64,000 bases of DNA from Pyrenochaeta sp. MPI-SDFR-AT-0127. Its lineage: Eukaryota; Ascomycota; Dothideomycetes; Pleosporales; Cucurbitariaceae. The stretch's first letter is position 1. Every line of letters begins with the position of its first letter. Below, one piece after another: positions 44,834-55,773 of this stretch. The notes below the pieces were generated by a model. It did not search any database. It worked only from the letters and a program-made list of their open reading frames with translations, and had not been told where the DNA came from. Position numbers and translations under genes: made by a program. The DNA lies in contig JAGTJM010000069.1 in NCBI GenBank assembly GCA_020747015.1, forward strand, positions 1 to 64,000, in the 5' to 3' direction.

Positions 44834-45587
44834 CCTATATTTCTCAGTGGGGCCTAGAATATTCACACGCTTTCAGTAATGTCCAAGGGATAGGCGGACA
44901 TCCTTGTATGGAAGCCTTGAATGTGGCAAATGATATGTGGGTCGGCGTTGGTCCCACTCTGTCCTGTAGTCATTCTATATCCCCGATCAGGCCCTTGTGG
45001 AGCAACCTTTCAATAAATCTGGGGATGTAAGTGATGATGGAGGCAAGGGGAGGGTGTAGCCTGAGGTCCAGACAAACTTTTGTGCACGCGTGTCAGCCTT
45101 ATGCGCCATTCCCTAAATTAACTAGCCCACATCAAATCCCCGAAACAACCCCAAAACGATCTTCGAACACTCTTCCAACAGCAACACCACGTTTCCCGAG
45201 ATCCGCTCCCAGTGATGTGATGTTTCATGGCCAAGGATTACGATGGATGTTCAATGCGCGTACGTTTACAGGTGGCGCAGGGGAGCTGGAAGTCGCGTTT
45301 CCGAACCCGGATTGTCACAGATGCTCGGAACGGGCCCAAATGTCAGAATCCGGCCAGACATATTTGCGTGAGATATTAGAAACAACAGAACATAAAGATG
45401 CACCACCTTCTCTCATTTGATGGTTTCCAATTTCTCTCTTTGCCTTACATTGATACCCCCAGGCCACAACTTTACAAATCGAGCCGGACTCACCTAATAC
45501 ACTCCTTTACGATACACGTCCCGCCAAAGCCATACGGGAACGGGATTCTTGGATAATTCGGCAAACATTCTGCCCTTTAAACTCATA
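44834..45587. other. Intergenic, no gene seen
   Basis: Open plus-strand frame 45030-45420 lacks an ATG start in good context and any recognisable feature. The rest is the promoter of the gene at 45588. Confidence 0.4.
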
Positions 45588-46028
45588 ATGCATTCGTCCA
45601 CCTTCATCTGCGCCGTCCTTGGGGCCGTTGCCGCACCTCTTGCGTTGGCACAATCCTCCTCCATCACAAGATCGGCCTCAATGGTTCCGGTTCCCACACC
45701 AAGCGCACCCCCGGTCACCATGGCATGGGATAACGAGCCTACCGCCTCAGGATCCCTCGCCTCCGATGCTTCTTCGCTCAACTCCGCCATGCAATCCGCG
45801 ATGGCCTCTATGTCGATGGAAGATGGTATGACAATGTCTGATGGATCGGTTATGCCAGCAAGTGCGATGTCCGGAATGTCAGGAATGGCGACTGGGACGG
45901 GAATGGCGGGAATGGACATGTCGGGTGCGGCAGGGCGGCCAAGTGCGCCTGGAGTAGCTTGGAGTGTGGGGATTTTCGTAGGGGGTCTGGGATTGGGCGC
46001 TGGCGTTCTAGCGAACCTACTAGCTTGA
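45588..46028 (+). CDS. Secreted Met/Ser-rich protein, probably GPI-anchored
   Basis: 146 aa, single exon, ATG at 45588. A signal peptide (HSSTFICAVLGAVAAPLALA, residues 2-21) is followed by a Ser/Ala/Pro-rich stalk. Residues ~75-115 form a Met-rich stretch (MEDGMTMSDG, MSGMSGMATG, MAGMDMSG). A C-terminal hydrophobic tail (VAWSVGIFVGGLGLGAGVL) after small residues fits a GPI-attachment signal. Met clusters of this type bind copper(I) in Ctr transporters and related proteins, so metal binding at the cell surface is possible but unproven. There are no Cys after the signal peptide. Confidence 0.78.
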   Translation: MHSSTFICAVLGAVAAPLALAQSSSITRSASMVPVPTPSAPPVTMAWDNEPTASGSLASDASSLNSAMQSAMASMSMEDGMTMSDGSVMPASAMSGMSGMATGTGMAGMDMSGAAGRPSAPGVAWSVGIFVGGLGLGAGVLANLLA

Positions 46029-47304
46029 AAGCTATATTCTTATTGATAGTTGCAGTGAGCAACAGATCAACTCATTATTCTAGTACAAAAGGAATTCACG
46101 GCTATTTCGTGAATGGGGCTGGAGGGTTATTTCGTTCAAATTATATATCAATCTGTGCTGCTAGGTAAAGAAGTAAAGATACTATCCTTCACTACGTAGC
46201 AAGAACCACACCGTAACGAGAAGATTCTGGCAGTTTGTTATCCTAGGTCTTCTTGAAACGGTTTAATAAAGTTTTTACAAGTCTTTCCACCTTCTTTAGC
46301 CATATCTACACCTAATACTCGCAGTTAGCAATGAATTCACCGCGGTGATAGTGCCGCCGTTGACTGGTTCGTCATAGCGTCTGAATCTGCATTTGACATC
46401 TCTCCTCTGGTCGACGGCGCCTATCGACGCATATTTCGATTCCAGAACTTGAATAATCGATGAGACTGGAGTTATGCTAAGCATGCCTAACTCTGTTGAA
46501 GTCCTGCCCAACAATGAGGAGACAACGACCTAGTCTCGACACGAAGTATTGTCAACGCCTGTGACGCCAAAAACTGGCGAGGATTGAGCAAGGCTGCTTA
46601 CCATGATTGAGCATGTACCCAGAGAAACTAATAATGAAGCGAACAGCCAGTATAGAGAGGCGCTCCAATAACATGTCTCCTATGCGGCCTAGACGTTCTT
46701 TGTAAGAAACGCCACCTCTCACGATTATACTAGATTCCTGACGAAAATAAAAGACGAAAGCAAAACTCGCCAAGCAAAAAGATCAATAATACTGGGGAAG
46801 GCGAGGGTGATGACATCTGAGGATCTCGAAGTCATGGTGCTTGTTGCTCACAGCACAATGGAAGCCACAGAGGCTAGTGATATCGTGGCGCTCCACGCCC
46901 TCGCTTGAAGCATCAGCCGCGCCGACGATCGCAGTGCTGCTGCCTGCTTCAAGCCTGACGGCAGAGCAGAATTGCTCAAGAACGGGTGCAAAGTTCCCAT
47001 AATGCCACGAGCATGTCACTATACTGTGCTGCTTGACAACTCTCGACAATCAGTTACACAAGACCCCAACAGGCTGGCGATAAGTCAATAACCCAAGCGG
47101 GGCTTTCCGTGGGAGACGCGACATGACCTTGCCTTCGCATTGTGTCGCTGCCAGTCTGCATCACGATACAGCCTTGTAGGGAGAGCCTAAAGCCATCGAC
47201 GTCTGCTGCCATTCTGCCATTCCTTCAGTCGCACACCTTGCGCCGGTATGCCGAAGAAGTCCCATGAGTCGCGCTTCCTGTAAGGTCGCACCCGGCCCTT
47301 CGCT
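46029..47304. other. Gene-poor region upstream of the NLR
   Basis: 1.28 kb with no supportable gene; several short minus-strand frames lack features. It contains the NLR promoter at its right end. Confidence 0.4.
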
Positions 47305-50300
47305 ATGGCTCACATACGCCTCTTGGAGCGCAAACCAGACGGTGAGATCGTCTTTCGTGAACCTACCAGCGGCGGTGTCCCCGCTTATGCAATACTCTCT
47401 CACACATGGGGGATAGACGAGGTTACCTTTCAGGATGTGGAAGCGAACGCGGGTAAGAACAAGATCGTGGCCAAGGCTGGGTGGTCGAAAATAGAATTCT
47501 GCGCGAAGCAGGCCGCAGCCGATGGATTGCAATATTTCTGGGTAGACACCTGCTGCATCGACAAGAAGAATGCAGTTGAGCTTGGCGCAGCGATCAACTC
47601 CATGTTCCGGTGGTATCAGAACGCTGCGCGCTGCTATATCTACCTATCGGATGTCTCCAAGCCTCTTGGAACGGCTGGTGACAGGACATGGGAAGAGGCC
47701 TTTGAGGGAAGTCGATGGTTCACCCGAGGCTGGACGCTCCAAGAGCTCATCGCACCAAGGCTGTGTGACTTCTTCAGCTCTGAGGGCGAGCGACTTGGGA
47801 GCAAACTGTCGCTCGAGTCCAAGATACACAAGATCACCGGCATCGCGAGGAATGCTCTTCGAGGCGGTGCATTGTCGAGCTTTAGCATCAAAGAACGAAG
47901 GTCCTGGGCAGAGCGCCGCAATACCACGATTGAAGAGGATGAAGCCTATTGTTTGATGGGAATCTTTGATGTGTCTATAGCGCTGATTTACGGAGAGAGA
48001 AGAGACAGAGCATTCCGGCGGCTGGAGGAGGAGATCCACAAGTCATATAAGGGTAGACTTCTATCAAGACATGCTAATCAAAGCAACGAGGCTGACAGGC
48101 ATAGGTATCGAGTTCGAACACTATGCTGTCGGGCTCAACCTCGCGTTGTTTCCTGAAGCTGCACAGTTTGTTGCTAGAGAGACGGAGTTGGCGTCGATGT
48201 ATGAGCTTCTTCATGATCATAGTAGCCGGTCGGCAATCGTCCTTCACGGGCTTGGCGGAATAGGAAAGACACAGCTGGCAATCGAATACGTCAGACGACA
48301 TAAAGAGAAACATACAGCCATATTTTGGCTGAATGCGAATGATGAAGATTCTCTCCGACTTAGCTTTCGTAACATTGCTTATCAAGTCCTAAAGCATCAC
48401 CTTTTGGCCTCAGTGCTTAGCGGTGTAAACTTAGAGGGAGACTCGGACCAAGTGATCGACGCGGTTAAAACCTGGCTTGATCTCCGAGATAATACGCGCT
48501 GGCTGATGATCTATGACAATTACGACAACCCTAAAACCCCTGACGACTCTGACCACTCAACGGTGGATATACGTCGATACCTACCAGAAGCTGACCATGG
48601 CTCTATCATCATCACGACGCGGTCAGCGAGGGTTACCCAGGGCCGACGTCTTCGCGTTCAGAAATTCACAGGACCTGAGGATGGGCTTAAAATTTTGTCG
48701 AACATGTCGGGAAGGGAGGGCATTGAAAACGGTATAATAATCGAGCACTACAATAATTGCATGGAGCTGACAAAATAGATCCCGATGCAAAAGCGCTTGT
48801 TATAAAGCTGGATGGTCTACCCCTGGCTCTCTCTACAGCTGGGGCATACCTAGAGCACGTGACGACGAGCTTCGCAGAGTACCTTCGGCTATATGAGGCA
48901 TCATGGCTGAAACTCCAGATGACGAGTCCAAGACTAAACTCATATGAAGACCGTTCACTCTACACGACATGGCAAATCACTTTTGATCGGATCCGAAGAC
49001 AGAACGCGGCTTCGGCCCAATTGCTCAAGCTGTGGGCATATTTTGATAAGCAAGATGTGTGGTTTGAGCTTCTTCGACATGCGGCACGCTCTACGGACGA
49101 TAAGTGGATACAGCAGCTCACTGAGGACGAATTGAACTTCAATGCGGCAGTTCGACTACTATGCGAATACGGTCTAGCTCATGCGGAGCCTTCACTTCAG
49201 CAGCCATCTGGATCTGCAGGGTATAGTGTGCATAGCTGTGTGCACTCCTGGACATCATCTGTATTGAACGTCGAGTGGGACGGAGGCCTCGCACGTCTAG
49301 CTCTGATTTGCGTAACGTCTGAAGTTCCCAGTACAAATGTAGACAAGTGGTGGCTTGTACAGCAGCGGCTCCTTCAACATGCTGCGAGACATGAACAGTT
49401 CATCACAAACAGCAACGTGGATTCAAAGGGCATAGAAAAGGCACTCTACAACCTAGGCAGTCTCTACGCCGACCAAGGCAAGCTAGCTGAAGCAGAGGTT
49501 CTGTTTACTCAGGCGCTACAAGGCTACGAGCTAGCACTCGGACTGAAGCACACTTCGACACTCGATACGGTTAATAAACTAGGCATTGTCTATAAGAACC
49601 AAGGCAAGCTAGCCGACGCGGAGGTGATATACAATCGTGCGCTACAAGGCCGTAAGGAGGTACTTGGACTGAAGCACACTTCAACACTCAATTCAATCAA
49701 TAACCTAGGCAATCTCTACGCTGACCAAGGCAAGCTAGCTGAAGCAGAGGTTCTATTTACTCAGGCGCTGCAAGGCTACGAGGAGACACTTGGACCGAAG
49801 CATACTTTGACACTTAATTCAGTCAACAACCTAGGCCGTATGTATAGGGAACAAGGCAAGCTGGCCGACGCGGACACTATGCACACGCGGGCGCTACAGG
49901 GCTACGAGGAAGCACTCGGACTAAAGCATACTGCGACACTCAATACACTCAATAACCTAGGCAGTCTCTACATAGATCAAGGCAAGCTAGCCGACGCAGA
50001 GGCTATGTACAGTCGGGCGCTACAAGGCCGTGAGGAGGCACTCGGACCGAAGCATATATCGACACTCCAGACGGTTGGTAACCTAGGCATTCTCTATAAA
50101 AAGCAAGGCAAACTGGCCGATGCGGAGGCTATATACACACGGGCGCTACAAGGCTATAAGGAAGCACTTGGACTAAAGCATTCATTGACACTCCAGACAG
50201 TTAATAATCTAGGTAATCTGTATATAAAACAAGGCAAGCTAGCTGAGGCAGAGGCTATGTACAGTCAGGCGCTACAAGGCCGTGAGGAGGCACTCGGACC

Positions 50301-50679
50301 GAAGCACATATCAACACTCGATACAGCCAACAACCTAGGCATGCTCTATGAGAAACAGGGCAAGCTGTTCGACGCGGAGGCCATGTATACTCGGGCGCTA
50401 CAAGGCTACGAAGAGGCTTTCAGCCCTCAGCTTCTGCAGTCGTATTTGCCAGCGTTGAACACAATGTTCTCCTTCGGTGGCCTCTACGAGCGGACAGGTC
50501 GTATAGAAGCGGCGAAGGAAATGTATGGCCGGGCATTGGCTGGATACGCGTCTATACAAGGGCCGTCTTCGAAATGGTGTAGGCAGCTGGAAGATCGACT
50601 TCAAGCGATGCAGGTCACGTCTATCGAGCCGAAAGAGCCTACAGAGCTACTACCACCAGAGTCGAAATCTGTAGACTGA
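47305..50679 (+). CDS. HET-NB-ARC-TPR receptor (fungal NLR)
   Basis: 1093 aa from exons 47305-48052, 48099-48731 and 48779-50679; phases close. Residues 1-~250 are a HET domain (YAILSHTWG, WVDTCCIDK, SRWFTRGWTLQELIAP, EEDEAYCLMGIFDV), the death-inducing effector of heterokaryon incompatibility. Next is an NB-ARC NTPase: P-loop LHGLGGIGKTQLAIEYV (~297), Walker B WLMIYDNYDN, GSIIITTR and GLPLALSTAGAYL. The C-terminal third (~681-1040) has eight 42-residue TPRs of the Fungal NACHT/NB-ARC type (YADQGKLAEAEVLFTQALQG) plus a degenerate ninth. This is a standard fungal NLR order: the TPRs sense a partner and the NB-ARC domain switches the HET domain. The 46-bp first intron has an alternative acceptor 6 bp downstream (48104), also in frame. 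The gene looks intact. Confidence 0.94.
49441..50430 (+). repeat. Tandem 126-bp TPR-coding repeats
   Basis: Eight units of exactly 126 bp; the hexamer CTAGGC (CTAGGT in one) recurs about every 126 bp from 49453 to 50335. Each encodes 42 residues. Units are very alike at DNA level, and alternating types can be seen (GLKHTSTL versus GPKHISTL; QGYEEAL versus QGREEAL). This is the pattern of high internal homology and unit shuffling known in fungal NLR ligand-binding repeats. Confidence 0.92.
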
Positions 50680-51505
50680 AGGCGGTTGAATGCAGGATAG
50701 GCCATAATGACCTGGAGGCTTCTATGTTCTCTCCGCTCGAGTCCTTTGGTTGGTAGCGCCGCACACTATTGATGATGTATACCTCGTTTGTACAGGTTGC
50801 GTTAGAGAAGTTATGTATAATTAGAAATCACTGATAGCGTACTCTTTGTATGAGGTGCAGATGTTTTAGCAGGAAGTCTGTACTGAAATTGAAGCGTAAT
50901 CTACCTTCGAAACTATCTTGAATCAACAAGAATTTCTCATCAATACTTGCTCGTACCTCCACTGCACTTTACTGGCTGATTTCCTACATTGGGGTCTTAG
51001 AGTATCTCTACCTAAATCTGAAGGGTCTTTTCAAAGCCATTTCTCTTTCCTCTGCTCTATATTATGTGTACGTTGTTGTTTGGTGCAAAGACCATTATCG
51101 TAGTCATGATGTGGCTTCCCTTGTGCAGTACCTCCACGGAATTCCATGAGACATCAAGTAGCCGGCTATTCAGTTTCCCGCTTACAATCTCTACACATGA
51201 TTGTCTTTACTATACTATATTGAACATGAAGCATGGTCATAGAATGGAAGAATTGAGTTGTATGTATAGTCATTAACGCCTCGAGCAATGTACTTTCCGT
51301 GATGAATAATAGACGTGACAAGCAGCGACTTTTAATAAATGCCGTTCATAATGCAACAGCTCCCCACGCAACCAATGCTTCGATTTCCGTTCATCCAAAC
51401 CTCTACAACCCGAGCAAATTCAGTACTGCAAGTAATTGAGCTGTCACCTCAGCTTGAGTTCCAATTTCATGCTGTTTCAGCATGCCTTGCTGCCTTACGG
51501 AGGTC
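50680..51505. other. Convergent 3' flanks, no gene seen
   Basis: AT-rich stretch between the NLR and the minus-strand gene ending at 51506. No feature supported. Confidence 0.4.
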
Positions 51506-53698
51506 TTAGCGCCGGGACCTCCCCCTTTTCTTGCTCACTTCCTCACTTTCCGCCTTGGGTAAATCTTCTTTTACCTTCTCCAACTGTGCTTTCATCAAGT
51601 TTGCGGCTCTTGTTACATCCCTCGGGTACTCCAAATAGATGTCCCAGTGATCCTTAGCGTATGTGATTGCCAAACCGAGATCACATTCCTTGTCTATTGG
51701 CATGCGCTGATTAGCGAGCAAATTTGCATGGTATCGGCTTTTGAGTTGCCCTTCCGGTATAGGATAGTGCTCGAGAAACTCAGTGTAGTGGCGATAAAGG
51801 GCACTTGGGTCTTTGATAAGTTCCCTTTTGCGCCTTAGGCGGCGCTCACGCTCAAAGCGTTCAGCTTCGTTAAGGCGCTGTTGTTCTACGAATCCAGTGT
51901 GACGAGCTTGTTGTTCCTGAAGGGCCGAAATCTGTGGGTTGACCATATGCATCTCCTCAACTTGTGCAGCTTTTGAGGCGGAAAGTCGCTGGATTATGCT
52001 TGGTGTTTGATAATGGGTTGAACCTCGCTGTACGTTCGAACCTGGGGTCGCTTGTCGCTTTTGACCTTGTGCGTCGCTCTTTTGGGTATCATCGGCTGGA
52101 CGCTTCTGGCCATGCGTAATTCGAGATGGCGTAAGGCAAGACTGCTGATCTCTTGTAGGCATGTGAGAGGTGGTATTGGCTATAGAACCGGATGTAGACG
52201 GAGTTGTTGATTTTGGTCTGCCATTGGGTGCAGTCGCAGGAAACGATGACTTTGAATTGCAACTTTGCTGACTGTTGGAAAGTTCAAGTCGTTCTGGGGC
52301 CACATTGTTGGGGCGTGCAGTATTGGGAAAAGGCTTACTCGGTACTAAATTCTGAAGAAGTGTACCTTTGGAAGCTGCGGCAAGTGGTGACTTCGCAGTG
52401 GTGCGCGGCATGTTTCCGTTCCTAACGGGCGATCGCTGCGTTCCTGAACACGTCAGACTTTTATTGCTCATGTTAACATTGAGCACTTTGGCTGAAGTCG
52501 TCTCCTGCCAGTTTCCAGGAGGCGATGTGAGTGGCGATGACGCCCCGCCTTGATTTTTGTAACCATTGGAAGAGGGTGACCGCTGTGTTTTCGATGCCAC
52601 CTTGCTGCCGTTGTTCGAACTTTGACCAGGCATACGAGTCAAACTACTTTGCTGCCGGCCATCCAAAGAAGAATACGACTTCAATGACTGTGCTGTGACT
52701 TGAGCGTTCTGACTGACGTTCATTTTCTGTCGCTGCACAGACGTCGCCATCGTATTGCGGTTGCCCAAAGCTGTCGTAGGTGTGCGTGATGAGTCCATGT
52801 ACTGTTGAGTGCTCATGGTGGGGATATGGGGTGCTGTGCTATGATGCTCAGTCACGCCTTTTCTTGAGGAAGTATTGAACTCGGGAGGCGTCCTGGATGT
52901 CGGCAACGAACTCGGTCGTGTCACGAGCGAAGAATGTCCTTCGCCACCAGGAGTCAGGCTAACGAGTGGAGACTGCGCTTGGGTTCGCGCATGTGTTGAG
53001 GGTATCGCGGGCGATGAGCGAGACATACCGTTTCGGTGTCCCATGTCTGAGGTAGCAATGACTGAGCTATATTGCTGCTGTTGACCACTGGCGACAGGTA
53101 GCGCAGCGCGGGGTGACTGGCCGTTCATTGAAGATGTCTTAAATCCGGTTGGAGACATTTGGTTATTGTCATGCGTAGTTTCGCGCTGTTGCCAGTTGTT
53201 TAGCTGAGCTTGAGCCCTGGGGAAAGAGGCTACAGAAAGCGGCCCAGTCTGACCCAGGGCATTCTGGGTGTTAACCATACCATTTTGCATATACGGATTT
53301 CTAGCTGGCACATTCATGGTCGTTGGTATGTTGAAATAATATGACTGCAATGGGTTGCTGGTTAGACTCGCGTGAGGTTGGTGAGAGACAACACTGGCAG
53401 GTTGCTCCTGCCCAGGCTGGTGATGGGAGTTGAAAAGCGGAAACTGGGTGTGGCCGACTGGCTGGTTCTGGAAGCATCGGTACTGGGTTCTGTTGCCTTG
53501 TGATGTCGTTGCGGTCGTGTAAGGAAAGTGCTGGCCAGGTGAGAGAAGAGAGACGTCCGCAGCATTCACATGGTGAAATTGTTGCTGCTGCGGGACAGGA
53601 GCAAAGCCACCTCCGTTAATGCTGGGTGTGAAGTTATCTGAAATGTACTGCCAGGCTTCCTCCTCCCATTTTTTATACTGCTGGTCCAATGGATTCAT
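51506..53698 (-). CDS. Gln/Ser-rich protein with conserved charged C-terminus
   Basis: 730 aa, single exon, ATG at 53698. Residues 1-35 are a likely helix (QQYKKWEEEAWQYISDNF). Residues ~35-570 are low complexity, rich in Ser, Gln, Asn, Pro and Thr, without Cys clusters. The last ~150 residues are charged and structured: RFERERRLRRKRELIKDPSA, then LYRHYTEFLEHYPIPEG, CDLGLAITYAKDHWDIYLEY and a Lys/Arg-rich end (KKRGRSRR) that could act as a nuclear signal. The architecture resembles a transcription-associated or scaffold protein, but I recognise no family. Confidence 0.7.
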   Translation of the reverse strand: MNPLDQQYKKWEEEAWQYISDNFTPSINGGGFAPVPQQQQFHHVNAADVSLLSPGQHFPYTTATTSQGNRTQYRCFQNQPVGHTQFPLFNSHHQPGQEQPASVVSHQPHASLTSNPLQSYYFNIPTTMNVPARNPYMQNGMVNTQNALGQTGPLSVASFPRAQAQLNNWQQRETTHDNNQMSPTGFKTSSMNGQSPRAALPVASGQQQQYSSVIATSDMGHRNGMSRSSPAIPSTHARTQAQSPLVSLTPGGEGHSSLVTRPSSLPTSRTPPEFNTSSRKGVTEHHSTAPHIPTMSTQQYMDSSRTPTTALGNRNTMATSVQRQKMNVSQNAQVTAQSLKSYSSLDGRQQSSLTRMPGQSSNNGSKVASKTQRSPSSNGYKNQGGASSPLTSPPGNWQETTSAKVLNVNMSNKSLTCSGTQRSPVRNGNMPRTTAKSPLAAASKGTLLQNLVPSKPFPNTARPNNVAPERLELSNSQQSCNSKSSFPATAPNGRPKSTTPSTSGSIANTTSHMPTRDQQSCLTPSRITHGQKRPADDTQKSDAQGQKRQATPGSNVQRGSTHYQTPSIIQRLSASKAAQVEEMHMVNPQISALQEQQARHTGFVEQQRLNEAERFERERRLRRKRELIKDPSALYRHYTEFLEHYPIPEGQLKSRYHANLLANQRMPIDKECDLGLAITYAKDHWDIYLEYPRDVTRAANLMKAQLEKVKEDLPKAESEEVSKKRGRSRR

Positions 53699-53752
53699 GT
53701 CGGTCGTGTGATTGTGTGTGTTGAGAGACCGTAGAAAGGTTGCTCCTGTTGA

Positions 53753-54217
53753 CTAAAGGCTTGCTGACAAGAAGTGAGGTAGATGCGACTCTTCACTGAA
53801 GATATAGTTCATGACTGTAGCCGTCTCAGGCGAGGAAGAATTGTGCGCTTCGACACTCTTATTCACCCTATTGTCTAGTTCAAATCGCGACAATAGTCGT
53901 GACATTCCAACTCCGCCGCCCATGCTATACTCAGTGTTATAGTTATTATACCCAGAACCGCGGTTCGAGGTTTGCGTACAAGATCGCTGATTCGCAGCAA
54001 TGTGAAAAGTTGTGCTATCTGAGATGACATAAGTTTGGGTAGAGTCGGAGTCAGAACTGTGGTTCGAAGCTATCAGCAGCGAATTCACTGTCGCCCGGCG
54101 TCTCTCACTAAGGGCTTGGGTAGATTTCCCATCTTCACTGTCGGTCCACGCAGCTATTGTACTTGTTAGATCGGAATTTTCCCGCTCCGTCCCGAAGAAT
54201 GGCGAACCCTTAAACAT
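53753..54217 (-). CDS. Hypothetical Ser/Thr-rich protein (weak)
   Basis: 154 aa, single frame, ATG at 54217. It starts MFKGSPFFGTERENSDLT and is Ser/Thr/Asn-rich with no membrane segment. Only 54 bp separate its stop from the ATG of the gene at 53698 on the same strand, close for a fungal gene pair. It may instead be part of that gene's 5' region or an upstream exon. Amino-acid composition is coding-like, but no motif supports it. Confidence 0.4.
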   Translation of the reverse strand: MFKGSPFFGTERENSDLTSTIAAWTDSEDGKSTQALSERRRATVNSLLIASNHSSDSDSTQTYVISDSTTFHIAANQRSCTQTSNRGSGYNNYNTEYSMGGGVGMSRLLSRFELDNRVNKSVEAHNSSSPETATVMNYIFSEESHLPHFLSASL

Positions 54218-54750
54218 ATAGAAAGGGGTTTAAGGCTCGGGGTGAGCAAACCATTCGACGCGTACGGGACAATCGCCAATCTGACAAACACTCGCCTTCA
54301 AATCTGGTGCACTTATCACTCCTTTTCGGGTACCATATGCTAGAATGTTATCAGAGTGCGCAACTTTGGTGCTGCGTTGAACTCAGTTGCGTTTTCGTGT
54401 ATTGGTAAACAATGTTAATTCTATTTATTTCTGTGTATCCGACGGGGGCATCTTGTGAAACCGAATGTTGGTATCTCCTTTTAAGGAAATAAAGAAACTT
54501 CATACCGTTCGTGATCAAGATGAACAGCAACTATCCGGGGACATATAGCTAAAGCAGGGAAAACTTGATGGGTGGGAGGCTTATAATTAAGCTCTGAAAG
54601 ACCAGAGAGACTATATTTGTTATCAAGAAGACAATGCTTAGCGTGATCACTGAATAGTAGAAGAAGGTAGACCTCTGTAACAATTATCTATTTCACTTAG
54701 AGTATATAAAATCACATCGAGGTTGATTGACAGGGTCGATATTGTCATTT
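54218..54750. other. Intergenic, no gene seen
   Basis: AT-rich 0.53 kb between minus-strand genes. Confidence 0.4.
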
Positions 54751-55773
54751 TCATATCTTGCTGGCAGTCTTTGGCGTATCCCTAACTTCTTGTGCCATCC
54801 TCACAAGCGCGTATAGAGTCTGCAATCGCGGCATCTCGAAACCCCTCTGTCTCGCAATGCGAATCGGGTTCCCCAATATAACCTCTATCTCCATTCTCTT
54901 GCCACTCTCCCAGTCAATCGCCATACTCGGTTTGCTGCCACTCGTGTTCCTCTGCGTACTCCTGATAATTTGGTCAGGCGTTGCAAATTCCTTTGGCATG
55001 GGCTTTCCTAAGATCTTCGGTGCTGTCTCAAGGATCTCAGTCATGACGCCCTTCAGATGCTGCTGGAGTTCAGGATCGGAGGCCATTGTATTGTTGGTTG
55101 AGCAGAGGGTAAGGACAGAGCTGGGGTTCATAGAGGCGTTGATGGCGATCTTGTGCCAACGAACAAGTTGTAGTTTGGCGTGGCTGTAGGCTTCTGCATC
55201 TTTGATACCACCCTCTTTTAACAACGAGATGAATGCATCGTTTTGCTCTGTAGCCCGTACATCAGAATCTTTGGCGCCACCGGTATCCAGGTGTGGCAGA
55301 TATGGTCCGCTATTTATCCGCGTCCACCTATTGTGCTGAATCTGACCGTGGCTGGGTTGCGCGCACGTCGCTATCGTGACTGACGAACATATCGCCGCTT
55401 GGGGGAAACGCTTTACATATGGGTCTTCCACACCCAGTCCGTTTTGTATCAGCACAATTGCGGTCTTGTCGCTAACCAGTCCCTCCAGTATCGATGAATC
55501 ATCGCTAACATCCGGTAGCGCCTTTGTGCTGACAACAATATAGTCCCATTTCACTCCGCTCTGCCGCGCCTCGTCAGGATTCGCAAAGGTATTTGCCGGT
55601 ATAAACGTGTAGTCGCCATACTGAGGAGAGGTGACGTGGAAACCGTTCGCCTTCACGGCCTTGTAATTCGAGCGACAGACAACGGAGACGGAAGTGCCTG
55701 GTACAAGGGCAAGGCGTGAGGCATAGAAAGCTCCAATGGCGCCAGCGCCAACTATGAGAATTTCGACAGGCAT
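54751..55773 (-). CDS. 2-dehydropantoate 2-reductase (ketopantoate reductase)
   Basis: 340 aa, single exon. It reduces ketopantoate to pantoate with NADPH, a step to pantothenate and CoA. The N-terminal Rossmann motif ILIVGAGAIGAFYASRLA (5-22) is textbook ApbA/PanE. VVSTKALPDVSDD and VLIQNGLGVED carry the conserved Lys and the NGLG loop. The C-terminal helical domain has KLQLVRWHKIAINASMNPSS, with the catalytic Lys and Asn, and MAIDWESGKRMEIEVILGNP. The protein ends in SKI, a PTS1-like tripeptide that could send it to peroxisomes. Fungi often have several members of this family, so a related 2-ketoacid may be the real substrate. Confidence 0.9.
   Translation of the reverse strand: MPVEILIVGAGAIGAFYASRLALVPGTSVSVVCRSNYKAVKANGFHVTSPQYGDYTFIPANTFANPDEARQSGVKWDYIVVSTKALPDVSDDSSILEGLVSDKTAIVLIQNGLGVEDPYVKRFPQAAICSSVTIATCAQPSHGQIQHNRWTRINSGPYLPHLDTGGAKDSDVRATEQNDAFISLLKEGGIKDAEAYSHAKLQLVRWHKIAINASMNPSSVLTLCSTNNTMASDPELQQHLKGVMTEILETAPKILGKPMPKEFATPDQIIRSTQRNTSGSKPSMAIDWESGKRMEIEVILGNPIRIARQRGFEMPRLQTLYALVRMAQEVRDTPKTASKI

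Noticed and set aside
45030..45420. Plus-strand frame of about 129 codons upstream of the Met-rich protein gene
   Set aside because: Opens with GTG, has no motif and no homolog that I recognise; best treated as non-coding.
47640..48039. Minus-strand frames of 95-131 codons
   Set aside because: Shadow of the HET domain exon.
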